DNA from: Saccoglossus kowalevskii
Lineage: Eukaryota > Hemichordata > Enteropneusta > Harrimaniidae
Direction of reading: 5' to 3'
Length of the DNA: 33,839 nt
Assembly: GCF_000003605.2 (NCBI RefSeq)
Contig: NW_003140811.1
Coordinates: 1,912,635-1,946,473, forward strand
Position numbers and translations under genes: made by a program. Below the pieces are notes generated by a model that ran no database searches, was not told the DNA's origin, and saw only the letters and a program-made list of their open reading frames with translations. Of the stretch, positions 1 through 9,984 are shown piece after piece; the first letter of the stretch is position 1; every line of letters starts with the position of its first letter.

Positions 1-374
1 ACACATAGTTTCTCATGTGTATTCTGTTTACGGAAGATGGGCAGTTTTAATTACTTTATAGGGGAACCGCCCTTGAAACTTGTCATCATCTTGTGTTAAA
101 GAATCACAGTTGTTACTTTAGTACTTGACAGTTCCCAGGCTAAAGTTGGGCCCAAGAGTGATAGAATGTAACTTAAACTAAAAGAGTGTCTAATATTAAG
201 TTTACTCAGTACATCAAAGACCTGTTTCACACATGAATAGAAAATGTGATATACTTGATAATTTACAGTTTCATCAGTATATGGTCTTTCGAGGCCACCG
301 TACAATATTCATTGTTAATATCAAATCAAATGATTTAGAATTTCTCTATATTAGATTTGAGATTGTGAGATTTA
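1..374. other. non-coding flank, nothing recognised
   Basis: AT-rich sequence up to the target duplication of the first transposon. The minus-strand open frame at 96-305 has no recognisable domain and no coding-like composition. I see no gene here. Confidence 0.5.
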
Positions 375-382
375 CAAATTAA

Positions 383-1037
383 TACGAGTGTGAAGACAGC
401 GTTCGGTTCGATTCGCGTTCAATTCGCGTTCGACACGAGCTCAAGTTGGATTCGATTCACGTTCGTTTCGTGTTTGATTGACGTACGTTTCGCGTTCGAT
501 TGACGTACGTTTCGCGTTCGATTGACGTACAAATTGAAATATCTATAACTTACACAAAAGTCCACATATAGCATATTTTGTGTAGGAAAAATGGAGATCA
601 ACCTATTTTATTAGAAAAAACCATGGTATAAATAGTCCTACAGTCTCGCACACATCAGAAGTCACGTGGGCGCAAACAAGTATAAAATAGCCATAGAAAC
701 AGACGAGAAACGCATACATATGTTTAAAGAAAATGAATGTTTTGTCAAAAATTATATAGTCACAAATTATCACCACTCAATTCAACACAAAAAAAAACAA
801 GGACGTTGATGATGTTTGCAGACGCGAGGAACTGTCATGCGCACTATGGAAGTATTTATAACTTTGATTGCCACAGAAAATACTAAATCGATCTATATTT
901 TTCCAGCCCAAAAATATTGTTAAATTAGCCGAAACTGCTATATATCAACATTTGAGTGAATTATAGGTGTTTCAGTGAACGTTTCAATCGTGCGTGAATC
1001 GAAGGCGAATCGAAATGAACGCTGTCTTCACACTCGT
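383..1037. mobile_element. Non-autonomous DNA transposon (MITE-like) with TIRs and 8-bp target duplication
   Basis: The two ends are inverted copies: the left end reads ACGAGTGTGAAGACAGCG and the right end is its exact reverse complement, and the match carries on imperfectly inward through GTTC-rich sequence. The direct repeat CAAATTAA flanks the element at 375-382 and 1038-1045, as expected for a target-site duplication. One extra T at the left leaves the TSD length at 8 bp, or 9 bp with one mismatch. There is no transposase frame in the 655 bp, so it would need a partner in trans. The subterminal zones are packed with CpG-containing words such as CGATTCGCGTTC, while the middle is AT-rich. 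An 8-bp TSD fits hAT-like elements and a 9-bp one Mutator-like elements; I cannot decide. The short open frames crossing it on both strands are shadows. Confidence 0.75.
465..530. repeat. 22-bp subterminal tandem repeat, about 3 copies
   Basis: The word GATTGACGTAC begins at 476, 498 and 520, exactly 22 bp apart, separated by GTTTCGCGTTC. It lies inside the left part of the TIR element and may serve as a transposase-binding array. Each unit carries the palindrome GACGTAC and several CpGs. Confidence 0.75.
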
Positions 1038-1120
1038 CAAATTAAAGAAAAAATATCAAACCATTACAACAACCAACAACTGTTTACAGAATCTCGAGAA
1101 ATATACTTTTGTGCATTCAA

Positions 1121-1195
1121 CAACATTCTGTCTTTACTTCAGGGACTGTCGGTGATTGGGAAACAAGTTTAGGTTTCTGCAATTGAATACTATTA
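1121..1195 (+). repeat. Diverged duplicated block X, copy 1
   Basis: The segment around CAGGGACTGTC followed by AATTGAATA is about 80% identical by eye to 3841-3890, with small indels. It has no open frame and no known family. A second block pair (Y) lies nearby, so this seems to be part of an old, rearranged segmental or transposon duplication. Confidence 0.45.
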
Positions 1196-1530
1196 TTGTT
1201 TATACTACTATAAGTATCCGAGTCAAATCGTGCAGTGTACTTTCTTCGTTACTCGTAAAGGTGCTACTTAATGCAATTTTGGCACTTGTACCTGCTTTCT
1301 ATTTACAATTAGACGATAATAGCCTTTTTTATTGTGAAATTGACAATTACCTTAAAGGAGATTTTTCAAAATATTTATGATACCACAATGAAATTTCCAA
1401 CGATAAATGAATATCTCATAATTCTCATAATGAACTCTACGCTGAATGTGCATACACATTTCTCGAACCTTTATCATCATGAACACGTCTTTCTGATATA
1501 TTATACAGCCAGCCAGAACATTTCCGGGTA

Positions 1531-1590
1531 AATTTGAACTACTTATTCACCTACGTTGTGCCACGCGAGCAGTAGTTGAGATACTAATAT
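1531..1590 (+). repeat. Diverged duplicated block Y, copy 1
   Basis: This matches 3182-3241 at roughly 75% by eye, starting with TTTGAACTAC and containing an AGCAGTAG/ACAGTAG core. A further match (GAACATGTTATTTAAA at about 1891) has its partner at about 3273. The partners are 346 bp apart here but only about 80 bp apart in the other copy, so indels have accumulated. Confidence 0.45.
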
Positions 1591-2306
1591 CAGCCAACAC
1601 TTTAACTCATATGATTCATGAGCTGAAAATTCAATTAATTTCCATGATAATTTCAGTTATATATTTATAAGTGTATATGCTGGTGAACTGGGTTAGATAT
1701 TAGACCAGGTACCATGCTATGACGTCATTGATATGTATTGTAATAGGTACGAACCTGAGTATGAGTTGATGAGTCAAAATCGAAGCAGCGTTTGACGTGT
1801 TTACTTTCACAGAGTAACGGAAACACCAAAATTTTTGCTTATAATTACAATTCGATCGCTGAAATCAAAACCTTCTTCTCCATTGCTGAAATGAACATGT
1901 TATTTAAAGAGAGAAAGGTACCCCATGCATTCATACATAGAATTCATGTTTGAAAAATCTAGACAAGCAGAGAATGATGAGTGAAAAGGTCAAAATGATG
2001 AGTGATAAATTTAATTTATTTTTTTGAATTAAAAATTATGTGGGTGATAGGTGTTAGTATCAAGCGTATATATTACATAATGTCGATGACCCGATGTAGA
2101 GGAAGCTGTATAAATAGATCGATCGTTTTTTAATGACAAGTAACCATGAAAATAGGTTTCACTTAGTCGGCATCATATTATTTCAGAATGCAAAGCAGTA
2201 ATATAATACACAGCTTAAATAAAACATACTCATAATTGAAATCACCCAGACAGAATACATTTTGTAATATGACAGGACGACATGGCCTCGCCCTGACATT
2301 TGTGGT

Positions 2307-2465
2307 TTATGGTCTAAGAGTGATGTGGTGTTTCCTGTTGCCGTATTTTCTCGAGCAAAGTGGGCACACCGCATCATGAGTGGCCAAACGATTCATACGT
2401 TTATCAATTCTCATGTAAACTCGCGATGCTGACCAGTCATATAAACACAATGGACAAAATGACAT
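2307..2465 (-). CDS. Small ORF (52 aa) with two CPLC zinc-finger-like motifs; possible gene remnant
   Basis: The frame starts at an ATG at 2465, five codons after an in-frame TAA, and ends at TAA (2309-2307). It encodes 52 residues. CPLC occurs at residues 4-7 and again at 34-37. The first is followed by a basic RIDKRMNR stretch and a His at about residue 30, the second by a basic stretch ending in a His-His pair near the C-terminus. The two CPLC motifs use different codons (TGT CCA TTG TGT against TGC CCA CTT TGC), so this is not a simple DNA repeat. Their spacing of 30 residues is close to that of tandem C2H2 fingers. At the classical C2H2 His positions of the first finger I read I and M, so that finger is either degenerate or of another type. 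No splice structure or neighbouring gene can be shown. It could be a live exon, a decayed zinc-finger gene or transposon fragment, or chance. Confidence 0.3.
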   Translation of the reverse strand: MSFCPLCLYDWSASRVYMRIDKRMNRLATHDAVCPLCSRKYGNRKHHITLRP

Positions 2466-2948
2466 TTTATTTCCCCCACTTTACAAATGTGTTTTTGCTT
2501 ATACTGCCATCACCAACAATTTAGTAGATTGCACCCTCTAGTGTCACAGTAGTTAAAACGATAAGAAAACACGTATCACATCGATGGTTTATAAATTCTT
2601 GATCAAATTAAACCATAGAAAAGAAGAACGCATCAGAATATTAATATGATTTACAAGTCAAAGATAATCACGTATTTCACTTTCATCATCGTGGTCAATG
2701 ACGTCCAATAACTTCACAATTATGCGATTTATGCTCCAAATCAAGTCGAGCATTTTACAAAGCGCCGAAGTTCATAAATAATAATCTCGGATAAATAAGT
2801 AATATAAGTAGTATGCACTTGGTAAAGGCATAGATTTAATCCAGTTAAAATATTGTTGTTTTGAATACAGTTTTATAATGACAATTATACGAAGACTTAA
2901 ACGTCTTCTTTTAACAAAATTCCATGTTAATTTCGAAGACATTCAGCG

Positions 2949-2988
2949 ATTGAATATTCCCTATACTTATTGAATAGTCCTTATACTT
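2949..2988. repeat. 20-bp tandem duplication
   Basis: Two adjacent 20-bp units, both starting ATTGAATA and ending TATACTT, differ at two positions (2949-2968 and 2969-2988). This is a local duplication with no evident function. Confidence 0.7.
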
Positions 2989-3181
2989 GTAATTCTACTG
3001 TAGTTTGTACCGAACCCAAGACTAATCAATACACTGTTGCCGTGACTCTGTAATATGTGTTATACTCTTTCACCTGAATGACGCATGGCTGTCAATGCAA
3101 ATGAATTTTACGAGGTTGAGCTTTTGAAATTAGGGAATCATTTTATTATTGGTCATTTTTTCATATATTGACAGTCAGGTT

Positions 3182-3241
3182 CATTTGAACTACCTATTTG
3201 CCTATTTTGTTTCACGTGAACAGTAGACGGAATACGAATAT
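3182..3241 (+). repeat. Diverged duplicated block Y, copy 2
   Basis: Partner of 1531-1590. It contains TTCACGTGAA, a palindrome with a CACGTG core, where copy 1 has CCACGCGAG. Its relative order with block X is reversed compared with copy 1, which suggests a tandem array that later lost pieces. Confidence 0.45.
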
Positions 3242-3827
3242 TGCACGCTACTTAAAATTCCCATCACTGAGGTGAACATGCTATTTAAAAAAGCAATGTT
3301 TTCATTCATCGTATCGGTGTTTGAATAATCTATTATCGGTGTTATTGAATACTTCTTAGAGGTAACTTATCAGATACGTTATAAAGCATGACTTTTGATA
3401 TTACGTGTTTAATTATTATCCAGGCAGGTTATCTCGATTTAAATCATCCGTTTCCCTCATAGACGCCCTCACGTAAGCCGTGCTTAATTTATTATAAAAA
3501 TCTACTCGTATCCGTGATACGTAGACTTCACGTTGTACAGAGACGGTCCCTAGAACAACGTTGTAAGTCAGGCTGCTTTTCCTGAGAGGGCATATGAATG
3601 AGACGATGGTAATCGAGGATGACAAACACGCAATATCCAACAATAATTTTAAAATAAAATAAAATGATTAATATTATTTATCAAATGTTCATGATGACAC
3701 CATGAATTTCAAAATGATTATCTTTTAAATCAATTGAGAAACATCAATTCATTACCACAACCAAAAACATTCTTCTAAATCTAATACTTCAAATATGCAT
3801 AAAATAACTCGTCAATAGTGTTTTTAA

Positions 3828-3895
3828 CAAAATTTTATGTTTACTCCAGGGACTGTCTGTAATTGAGAGGAAAGTTTATAGCTATTGAATAAACC
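3828..3895 (+). repeat. Diverged duplicated block X, copy 2
   Basis: Partner of 1121-1195, sharing CAGGGACTGTC and the following ATTGAATA. A weaker third match (AACAAAATTCCATGTTAA) occurs at about 2915. Nothing codes here; the plus-strand frame at 3885-4097 has no recognisable domain. Confidence 0.4.
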
Positions 3896-4514
3896 ATATC
3901 TTTATCTTACTATGGTTCGTGATTTATGCGTGTGGCATTCTGCTTGCATAACGCTAGTACATTGCGTATTTGTTCAAACTTTTAGATTAAACATGTGTAA
4001 TACAATTTGTAGTTTTGTTCTTTCTGATGGGTTTTCAGATATATATTACAAATCGAAAATAATATCATTACAACTAATATTGCTTATTAATTTATAGATG
4101 TTTTGATGAAATGGTTCACCGTAGAACAATTCCCTGTAATTAAGCAAAACAGATAAGTGTTTCATTTTAATTGGCTATGTATGTCACTAGATAAAATTTA
4201 TAGAGCAGGATGTTGAATCACATATCACGGAATTGTTGATATAATTAAAAGATGTTGATTGTTTGTAATTTTAAAAAGGAGAAGAAATGAGAGCAGAAAA
4301 ACGGCTTGAATATCACAACTCCTTGATAATTTATAACCCGACCGTTACTTTCGTACACCAGTGACCAGTAAAACTGTGTATATCTGTAATCAATATTCAT
4401 AATAAAAAGCTTTTATGACAGTAGATCATATGCCCAGCAGTAAAGATCGAGATGTCAGGTATAGTAGTACTGATATGGACGATTACATGCAGAACACGAT
4501 GTAATGTCAATTAA

Positions 4515-5062
4515 GTAAGTGAGCTGGCCATAAAACACAATTCCCTACAGGCTTTGTTTTAGCACAAATCGTGAAATCCTTCCTTCCTGTGACTTTCGTT
4601 GCGTTTTAGCTCTGCTTATATGAATGTGTGCGAACTGATAGTATATATAAATGCTTTGTGGTTGCGCGTGTATATTGTATACGTGTTTGTTTTTACGGCA
4701 TACATTTGTTTTGTGTCTACTCAGTATTGTGGCTAATGCAAAAAATACGTGGTTAAATACCAGAATTATTGATAAAATTCGAAGATTTCGATTGTTATTT
4801 TTTATGCAGGAATAATACAACCATTCTTATTCAGTCGGATCGATGGAATGTCAAAAAGTGATTTGGCCATGGAAATGCTCTAATTGCCTCGTTTTAGTCC
4901 AAATCGTTAAGTTGCATCCTTCATTCATGTGACAACTGTTGTGTTTATGTTTTAACACTACTTATATGAATGCGATCGGACATATTCTGTTTCTCTAATA
5001 TCTTGAGTGGCATGCATTAATCAACGAAATAGACAGGATTCGCAACTATGGCATCACCTATT
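4515..5062 (+). repeat. Diverged ~340-bp tandem duplication
   Basis: The segment beginning GGCCATAAAA (about 4527) through GCTTATATGAATG (about 4626) recurs as GGCCATGGAAA (about 4864) through ACTTATATGAATG (about 4970). Shared words include GTTTTAG, CAAATCGT and CCTTCAT/CCTTCCT. A weaker match continues beyond it. The copies are about 340 bp apart and about 70-75% identical by eye. The minus-strand open frame across copy 1 is not kept in copy 2, which argues against coding. Confidence 0.5.
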
Positions 5063-5462
5063 TAGAGGTAAACATTTTTATCTGAGTTAACCTTCATTAA
5101 CATCAGTCGAGGTTTAGCACATCATACGTTGCGGTTGCGCGGAAGGAATTCTCAGCACCTAGCATATTGTGAAAGTAAACTGGAAACATAAAGCGAATAT
5201 TGAAATGCGTGCATCGATATCCCACATTTGCCTTTCGCGAATCCCACCATGTACACACTATGTAGGCAGTAAAGCGCCTTTTGTATATCGATTTGTGTAT
5301 TACGAATAAACAATTGTTTAATTTATGGCAGCTCTGTTCCATAGTATGGCATTTATTTATTCTTGTTAGTATATTTAAAATTTAAAACGAAGCCTGCACT
5401 TTCCTCCCTACATCTATGTATAATATTACCAACATATTTTACCAACATTTAAAAACGCAGTC

Positions 5463-5590
5463 AACGATACGACATTGAAGTTGTTTGACAATAAAACAGG
5501 AAAGTCGTTTATAGCGTCGCCAGTGATATGACCTGTAGTCGTCTGACGATAACACATTTTTTCTAAATATAAATGAAATGTCGTAGTCGA
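5463..5590 (+). repeat. Diverged ~60-bp tandem repeat
   Basis: GATACGAC...TTGTTTGACAATAAAACA at about 5467 is followed by GATATGACCTG...GTCTGACGATAACACA at about 5526, and a shorter GTCGTAGTCGACT follows at about 5580. It looks like an old minisatellite of two to three units. CpG content here is normal to high. Confidence 0.35.
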
Positions 5591-5639
5591 CTAAACATGA
5601 TTGTGGTTGTGACAACCACATATCACTTCGTTGCTAAGG

Positions 5640-7260
5640 GTTTGATATAATGATATTCTAGTATTTTCCCATGTGTCACGTTCACGTTGATATGTAATTA
5701 ATTATCAAAGAAGTTTGACATTTCTTAATAAAAAAGTGATAAGCTACTATTATTTGTTTTCGATTTTTTAATAGATGCAAAAATGAGTGACTGTCTAGGT
5801 ACCCCGAATGACATATACTTAAAAATATTAGGATATACCAAATACATGAGAAAATGGGGGACACGCAACTGCGGTATTTCCTTTCATGTCACGTATACTG
5901 GTACTTAATATAGAGGAACTGCAATGCCGATTTAATCCCAAGCATCTTAATAAACATCGTGAAAATGTCTCGTATTCCGTGTTATCTAAGTGCATGCGTT
6001 GAGCGATAGTATGCTAATTAGATGGCTTCCGAGTTCGCAAACGCGTTCGCGCTGTCATGTGTCTAACTAGGTTTTTTTACGTAAACAATCAATATATATT
6101 ACACGACGTGGGTTGAAGTTGTCATTGACAATTAGAAGCCGCGTGTATTTATATATAAATAAATGCGGCTTCCCAATAAAAAATGGGTCTATGAATTTTT
6201 TTATTCACTCCCTTTTAGTCTTTTCTATCATACATTCTACTCAATGTTATTGTATTATAGGAATCAACTGTCGGATATTCTTATAAAACGAGCAATTAAT
6301 ACATGTACATGCTGAGACATGTTATTCATTGAAAACATCATAAAGAAACAAAGCATATTTAGTTTTATTCAGCGCTATACATTAGATTTTTTTTTCGAGA
6401 AAGGCAATTTGTTTGAATAAGATGTCAAACAGACGCATTGAAAGCCATGTCGTGTTTATATTTTATTTGTCAAACATGGTAAAAATGGTTGGTTTGCAAG
6501 TGATAAATCCATTGATCTGGTTAGATTTATATTTGTCAAAACCGTGGTGAATTACTTATTTCAACTTGTTTCACAGACGAGTGCGACAAATATGTCCAGC
6601 ACGTAACATATAATAGATTACTTATATTCAAAAAATCACTCAATTACTCACACCTGAGATGTCATTTTGAAGAGATTTAAAGAAAGCACTTCTGTTTCTT
6701 GGAACATTGAGCCTAATTTCATCTTTTGTATCATAATGAATTGGACCAAAGATGGAAATTAGTGCAAACCCCCGTAATAACAACCGAATAATTTACGCCC
6801 ACATGACCGAACGAACTCGCGTGTTTTAAGTTATGTTACATTAAAGACATTTCAAATAATTGTTCAGAAATTGTGACATATAGCGCCAACTGTGCTTGTT
6901 GTACGAGATTCCATATTTTGTCGAATTCAAATGAATTCACATTGATAGATTATTTATGCTACACAATCTCATTATGACAAATATCAACCACAACATGACA
7001 TAAGTATTGCCAATATTGGAATTCTTTGTTGGCATCTGACAGAAGGAACAACCAATGATTGTCATGATATATTCAATGCTAGTGAAAAAGAAAGATTACG
7101 TTGAATTAAAAATGACGAAATTTATTTGTTAAAACACAACAAATATTTACTAAACCTGGATTTGATCAGGGCTCACATTTTGGCAAATGAAATCAGATTT
7201 TGTTTGGATTGGTCTGACATAACAACTGAATAATTGCATAATTCTTCTAATCACAAATAA
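5640..7260. other. Gene-free AT-rich stretch with one hairpin
   Basis: I find no coding frame with recognisable content and no further repeat apart from the hairpin at 6135-6172, which is listed separately. Confidence 0.5.
6135..6172. repeat. 38-bp near-perfect palindrome
   Basis: GAAGCCGC at 6135-6142 pairs with GCGGCTTC at 6165-6172, and the AT-rich interior also pairs, giving 17 of 19 matched positions with almost no loop. It could extrude as a cruciform or be the end of a small foldback element. No target duplication is visible. Confidence 0.7.
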
Positions 7261-7265
7261 TATAA

Positions 7266-7407
7266 CATATTATTATACATATGTCACCGTAACGCCATGA
7301 GTTACGGGGTATTTTCATCCTACCATATTAGGAAATGTGAATTCAAAATATGGTATGATTACGTGCGTAAGCGTCTTCTAATAATAAAAACAAACATGGC
7401 TGCCACA
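7266..7407 (-). mobile_element. Foldback MITE family, copy A (inverted, right-end fragment)
   Basis: On the minus strand this matches the right end of the copy at 27681-28105. It starts near GGCAGCCATG, runs through the GCGTAATCAT and CATTTCCTAATA words, ATGAAAATACCCCGTAA, and ends GGCGTTACGGTGACA...ATGTATAATAATA. The left part, including the hairpin, is missing. No protein is encoded. Confidence 0.7.
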
Positions 7408-7445
7408 TAAAAATGTTCTTGTACGGTTTCTTAATATAATTGACG

Positions 7446-7459
7446 GTTGTCATGGAAAC
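7446..7459 (+). promoter_or_regulatory. X-box-like motif (RFX-type)
   Basis: GTTGTCATGGAAAC resembles the palindromic RFX binding site GTTRCCATGGYAAC with two differences from the ideal. No gene start is visible next to it, so its role is unknown. Confidence 0.35.
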
Positions 7460-8141
7460 CATCACGACTATGAATCATGAATGAAAAAAATGTTTATGGA
7501 GGAAAAGCTCAGAATGTACGAACGATAAATTTATGAATGTTTCTAGACTGAAGACGTCACGTAGGATCATCAGCAATAGGTGATGTATAAGGTGGATGCA
7601 GACAGATATCGTTTGTTATCAGCAACATAATTTGAATTCATCTCGCACCAAGTTGTTTTCCATCTCACTCATCATTCACTGCTTGTCAGCCAACATAACT
7701 TCTCCAAGGAATACGTATCTTAGTAATAATGACTTCACATCTGTCAAAGGATTTCGCAAGAACTTGGATCAAAGTATTGTCCTAGTCAAGATAATCTACA
7801 TGTATAATAGTTATTTCAACTTGCAACAAGTCATTACAAAATTGTATATATCACGATACGATTTTATAATTTGTAAAGACGGTCACATTTCTATTACGTT
7901 AATTCCGATGAAACAAATATTATGAAAAATACGTGCTCTTAAACGTAACTGGTAAGTTTGCAATGTATTCAGTATCGGCGATTCTAAATTGGGTCAACAC
8001 TATACACCGAAATAAAATGATCATTGGATATTGTTTTGTTGTTGTTGAATGTCCAGGAACAGCAGGCCTAGTCATTGAGTCTTGTCGTAGTACATGTATA
8101 ATGTGATTATAATTAAGTAATTATCAAATAGAATAGTTTTT

Positions 8142-8191
8142 TTTGTATACGGCCAGAATTGGCCGTCATCTGTTAAAAAACAGCGTACAAA
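8142..8191. repeat. Nested palindromes forming a three-way-junction-like fold
   Basis: TTTGTA (8142-8147) pairs with TACAAA (8186-8191). They enclose two adjacent perfect hairpins: CGGCCA/TGGCCG (8150-8155 with 8160-8165) and CTGTT/AACAG (8170-8174 with 8179-8183). The geometry suits a three-way junction in single-stranded DNA or RNA, but the outer stem is short and chance is possible. Confidence 0.4.
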
Positions 8192-8492
8192 GTTGTGAAA
8201 ATTATTTGGAAAGTTGGACGAGTTTGTTGACCGACGTTGTTTTAATATCGAAACATGTAGTTGAAAGTTCCAAAAAAGGTTACTAACAAATTATTCAACC
8301 TACATTTTAGGCACTTTAAACAGTGCATTATTCCTCAATTGGAAATAAATTTCAACTAAACGCCTTGGCAGAGTCGACAGAAGACCTTTTAACTCGTATA
8401 TTTAATGTATGCACCTGTCATGATATGCATGTACAGACAACTAATTAATATGTATATATGTAGTCGATGTTGCTCTTAAAAATATTAAAAAG

Positions 8493-8671
8493 TAATAAGA
8501 GGTTATAACGAGAATACCTCAAAGTATGCACGAAGACAGCACAGCTGGAGTATTGACCGACGCGCAGCGAAATGCCTAAATCCAAAATGTTTAGAACAGA
8601 ATCAGCGAACTTCTTTGTGTGGAGTCCGGTCAAACTCTGGTGGCAGCCATGTTTGTTTTTATTATTAGAGG
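8493..8671 (+). mobile_element. Foldback MITE family, copy B (internally deleted)
   Basis: It begins TAATAAGAGGTTATAACGAG, passes through GACGCGCAGCG and then jumps straight to AAATGCC, losing the second hairpin arm present in the other plus-strand copies. It continues with TTTAGAACAGAATCAGCG, GGAGTCCGGTCAAAC and GGTGGCAGCCATG, and stops near TATTAGAGG. The deletion removes exactly the part that would fold back. Confidence 0.75.
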
Positions 8672-8984
8672 CACAGTCACTTGAGGGCTGAAAATCAATA
8701 AATACTAATTAAAAAAAATCATCCGCTATACGTTTATAAATAAACAAGTTGTGAAACATGGCACCTAGTAAATCGACAACCTGTCGGTTTCAAATTTTGA
8801 TTTCTTACCTTAAAATGCAAAACAAAATTTTTAGAGGGGATCAGGTGTTACGTTAATAACCATTGTTCATAATCGCTGACTTTGTTTTATTCAACACTGC
8901 ACAAATCCCGCGTTTTCTGATGATATCCGACGATTTCATGAACGCAAATGGCCAGCAGCCAGAATCAAGTGGGATTCGCACAGA

Positions 8985-9376
8985 GTTCTGGGTAAATCAA
9001 GGAAATACGCGCTGTTACGGCACGCCTGATTGGCTGAAAATGAGTATGCGACAGATGCATGATAATACGAGGTTATTACGAGGATACCTCAAAATATGAA
9101 CGAAGACACTACAGCGGCAGTATCGAACGACGCGCAGCAGAGGTTGGTGCGATGGCGTACTGTTTGAGTGCGTACCTTGGGGTATCCTCGTAATAACCTT
9201 ATTATTATACATCTTTTCCTTCATGGGAATGCTGAAATCCAAAATATTTAGAAAAGAATCAGTGAACTACTTTGTGTGGAGTCCGGTCAAACCCTGGTGG
9301 CAGCCATGTTTTCTTGTATTATTAGAGGACGCTTACGCGCGTAATCATTCCATATTAAGAATTCGCATTTCCTAAT
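8985..9376 (+). mobile_element. Foldback MITE family, copy C
   Basis: The hairpin arms are AGGTTATTACGAGGATACC at 9070-9088 and its perfect reverse complement at 9181-9199. The arms extend outward into ATAATA-rich ends and inward through GCGGCAGTATCG / CGATGGCGTACTG. The tail then runs to CATTTCCTAAT at 9376, where similarity to copy D stops. Upstream, 8985-9060 resembles the right end of the same family (GTTACGGCACGC ... GACAGATGCATGATAATA), so two units seem to abut. The open frames at 8863-9099 and 9015-9242 are artefacts of this element. Confidence 0.7.
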
Positions 9377-9902
9377 GCACTACAACTCATGAGATTTACT
9401 AAATTAAAATTATTGCAGTATGTTTCTATATTCTACATGTCTATTTATAGTGACCATATTATCACACATGACATGCAAATTATTATTATGGTGTCAGATT
9501 TGTAATAGTTATAGTAAGTTCACCGAACGTGACTTGTTTCAATGTATATACTGCCGCCAACGACGAGATTGTGTCTTCCCTTGGCCTTGCCTTATCAACA
9601 CAGTATAGTTTATATTTGTCATTGTGGATTCAAATTCATATAGAAGGTCAATAGAATATTATAATTTTTGTTAATCTTATCACAAAATGTCCACCGATAA
9701 ATTGCACTGATCGATTTACTACAGCAATGCACGAACCGAAAAATGGTATTTACAATTATTATACATGGCATCGAGTCGAGTCTTTAAAAACAACATCAAA
9801 CGCATATCGCGCCTCAAGATCTTGAAATGACATTTTCATTCAGTTAATTGAACAATTCTAGTAAGCATGATTTATTAAACCTACCGGTGCTTCTCGCAGT
9901 AT
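9377..9902. other. Upstream region of the receptor gene
   Basis: AT-rich, with no convincing TATA box close to the receptor start and no other gene. The frame at 9420-9608 has no recognisable domain. The first exon or 5' UTR of the receptor could lie here but cannot be shown. Confidence 0.4.
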
Positions 9903-9912
9903 GTCACGTGAC
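9903..9912. promoter_or_regulatory. Palindromic E-box upstream of the receptor
   Basis: GTCACGTGAC is a perfect 10-bp palindrome with a CACGTG core, the site type bound by USF/MITF/TFEB-class bHLH-ZIP factors. It ends 72 bp before the receptor ATG. A CAGCTG E-box follows at 9945-9950. Promoter function is inferred from position only. Confidence 0.45.
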
Positions 9913-9984
9913 ACCAGTTGTCTGCGTGTTGTTCAGTTGATAATCAGCTGCCCGGGCACTGACAACTAGTCCATCAGAGAAACC

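Noticed and set aside
3416-3643. 75-aa minus-strand ORF in a CpG-rich patch
   Set aside because: Its translation has no domain and no promoter or partner exon is seen; the base composition alone is not enough.
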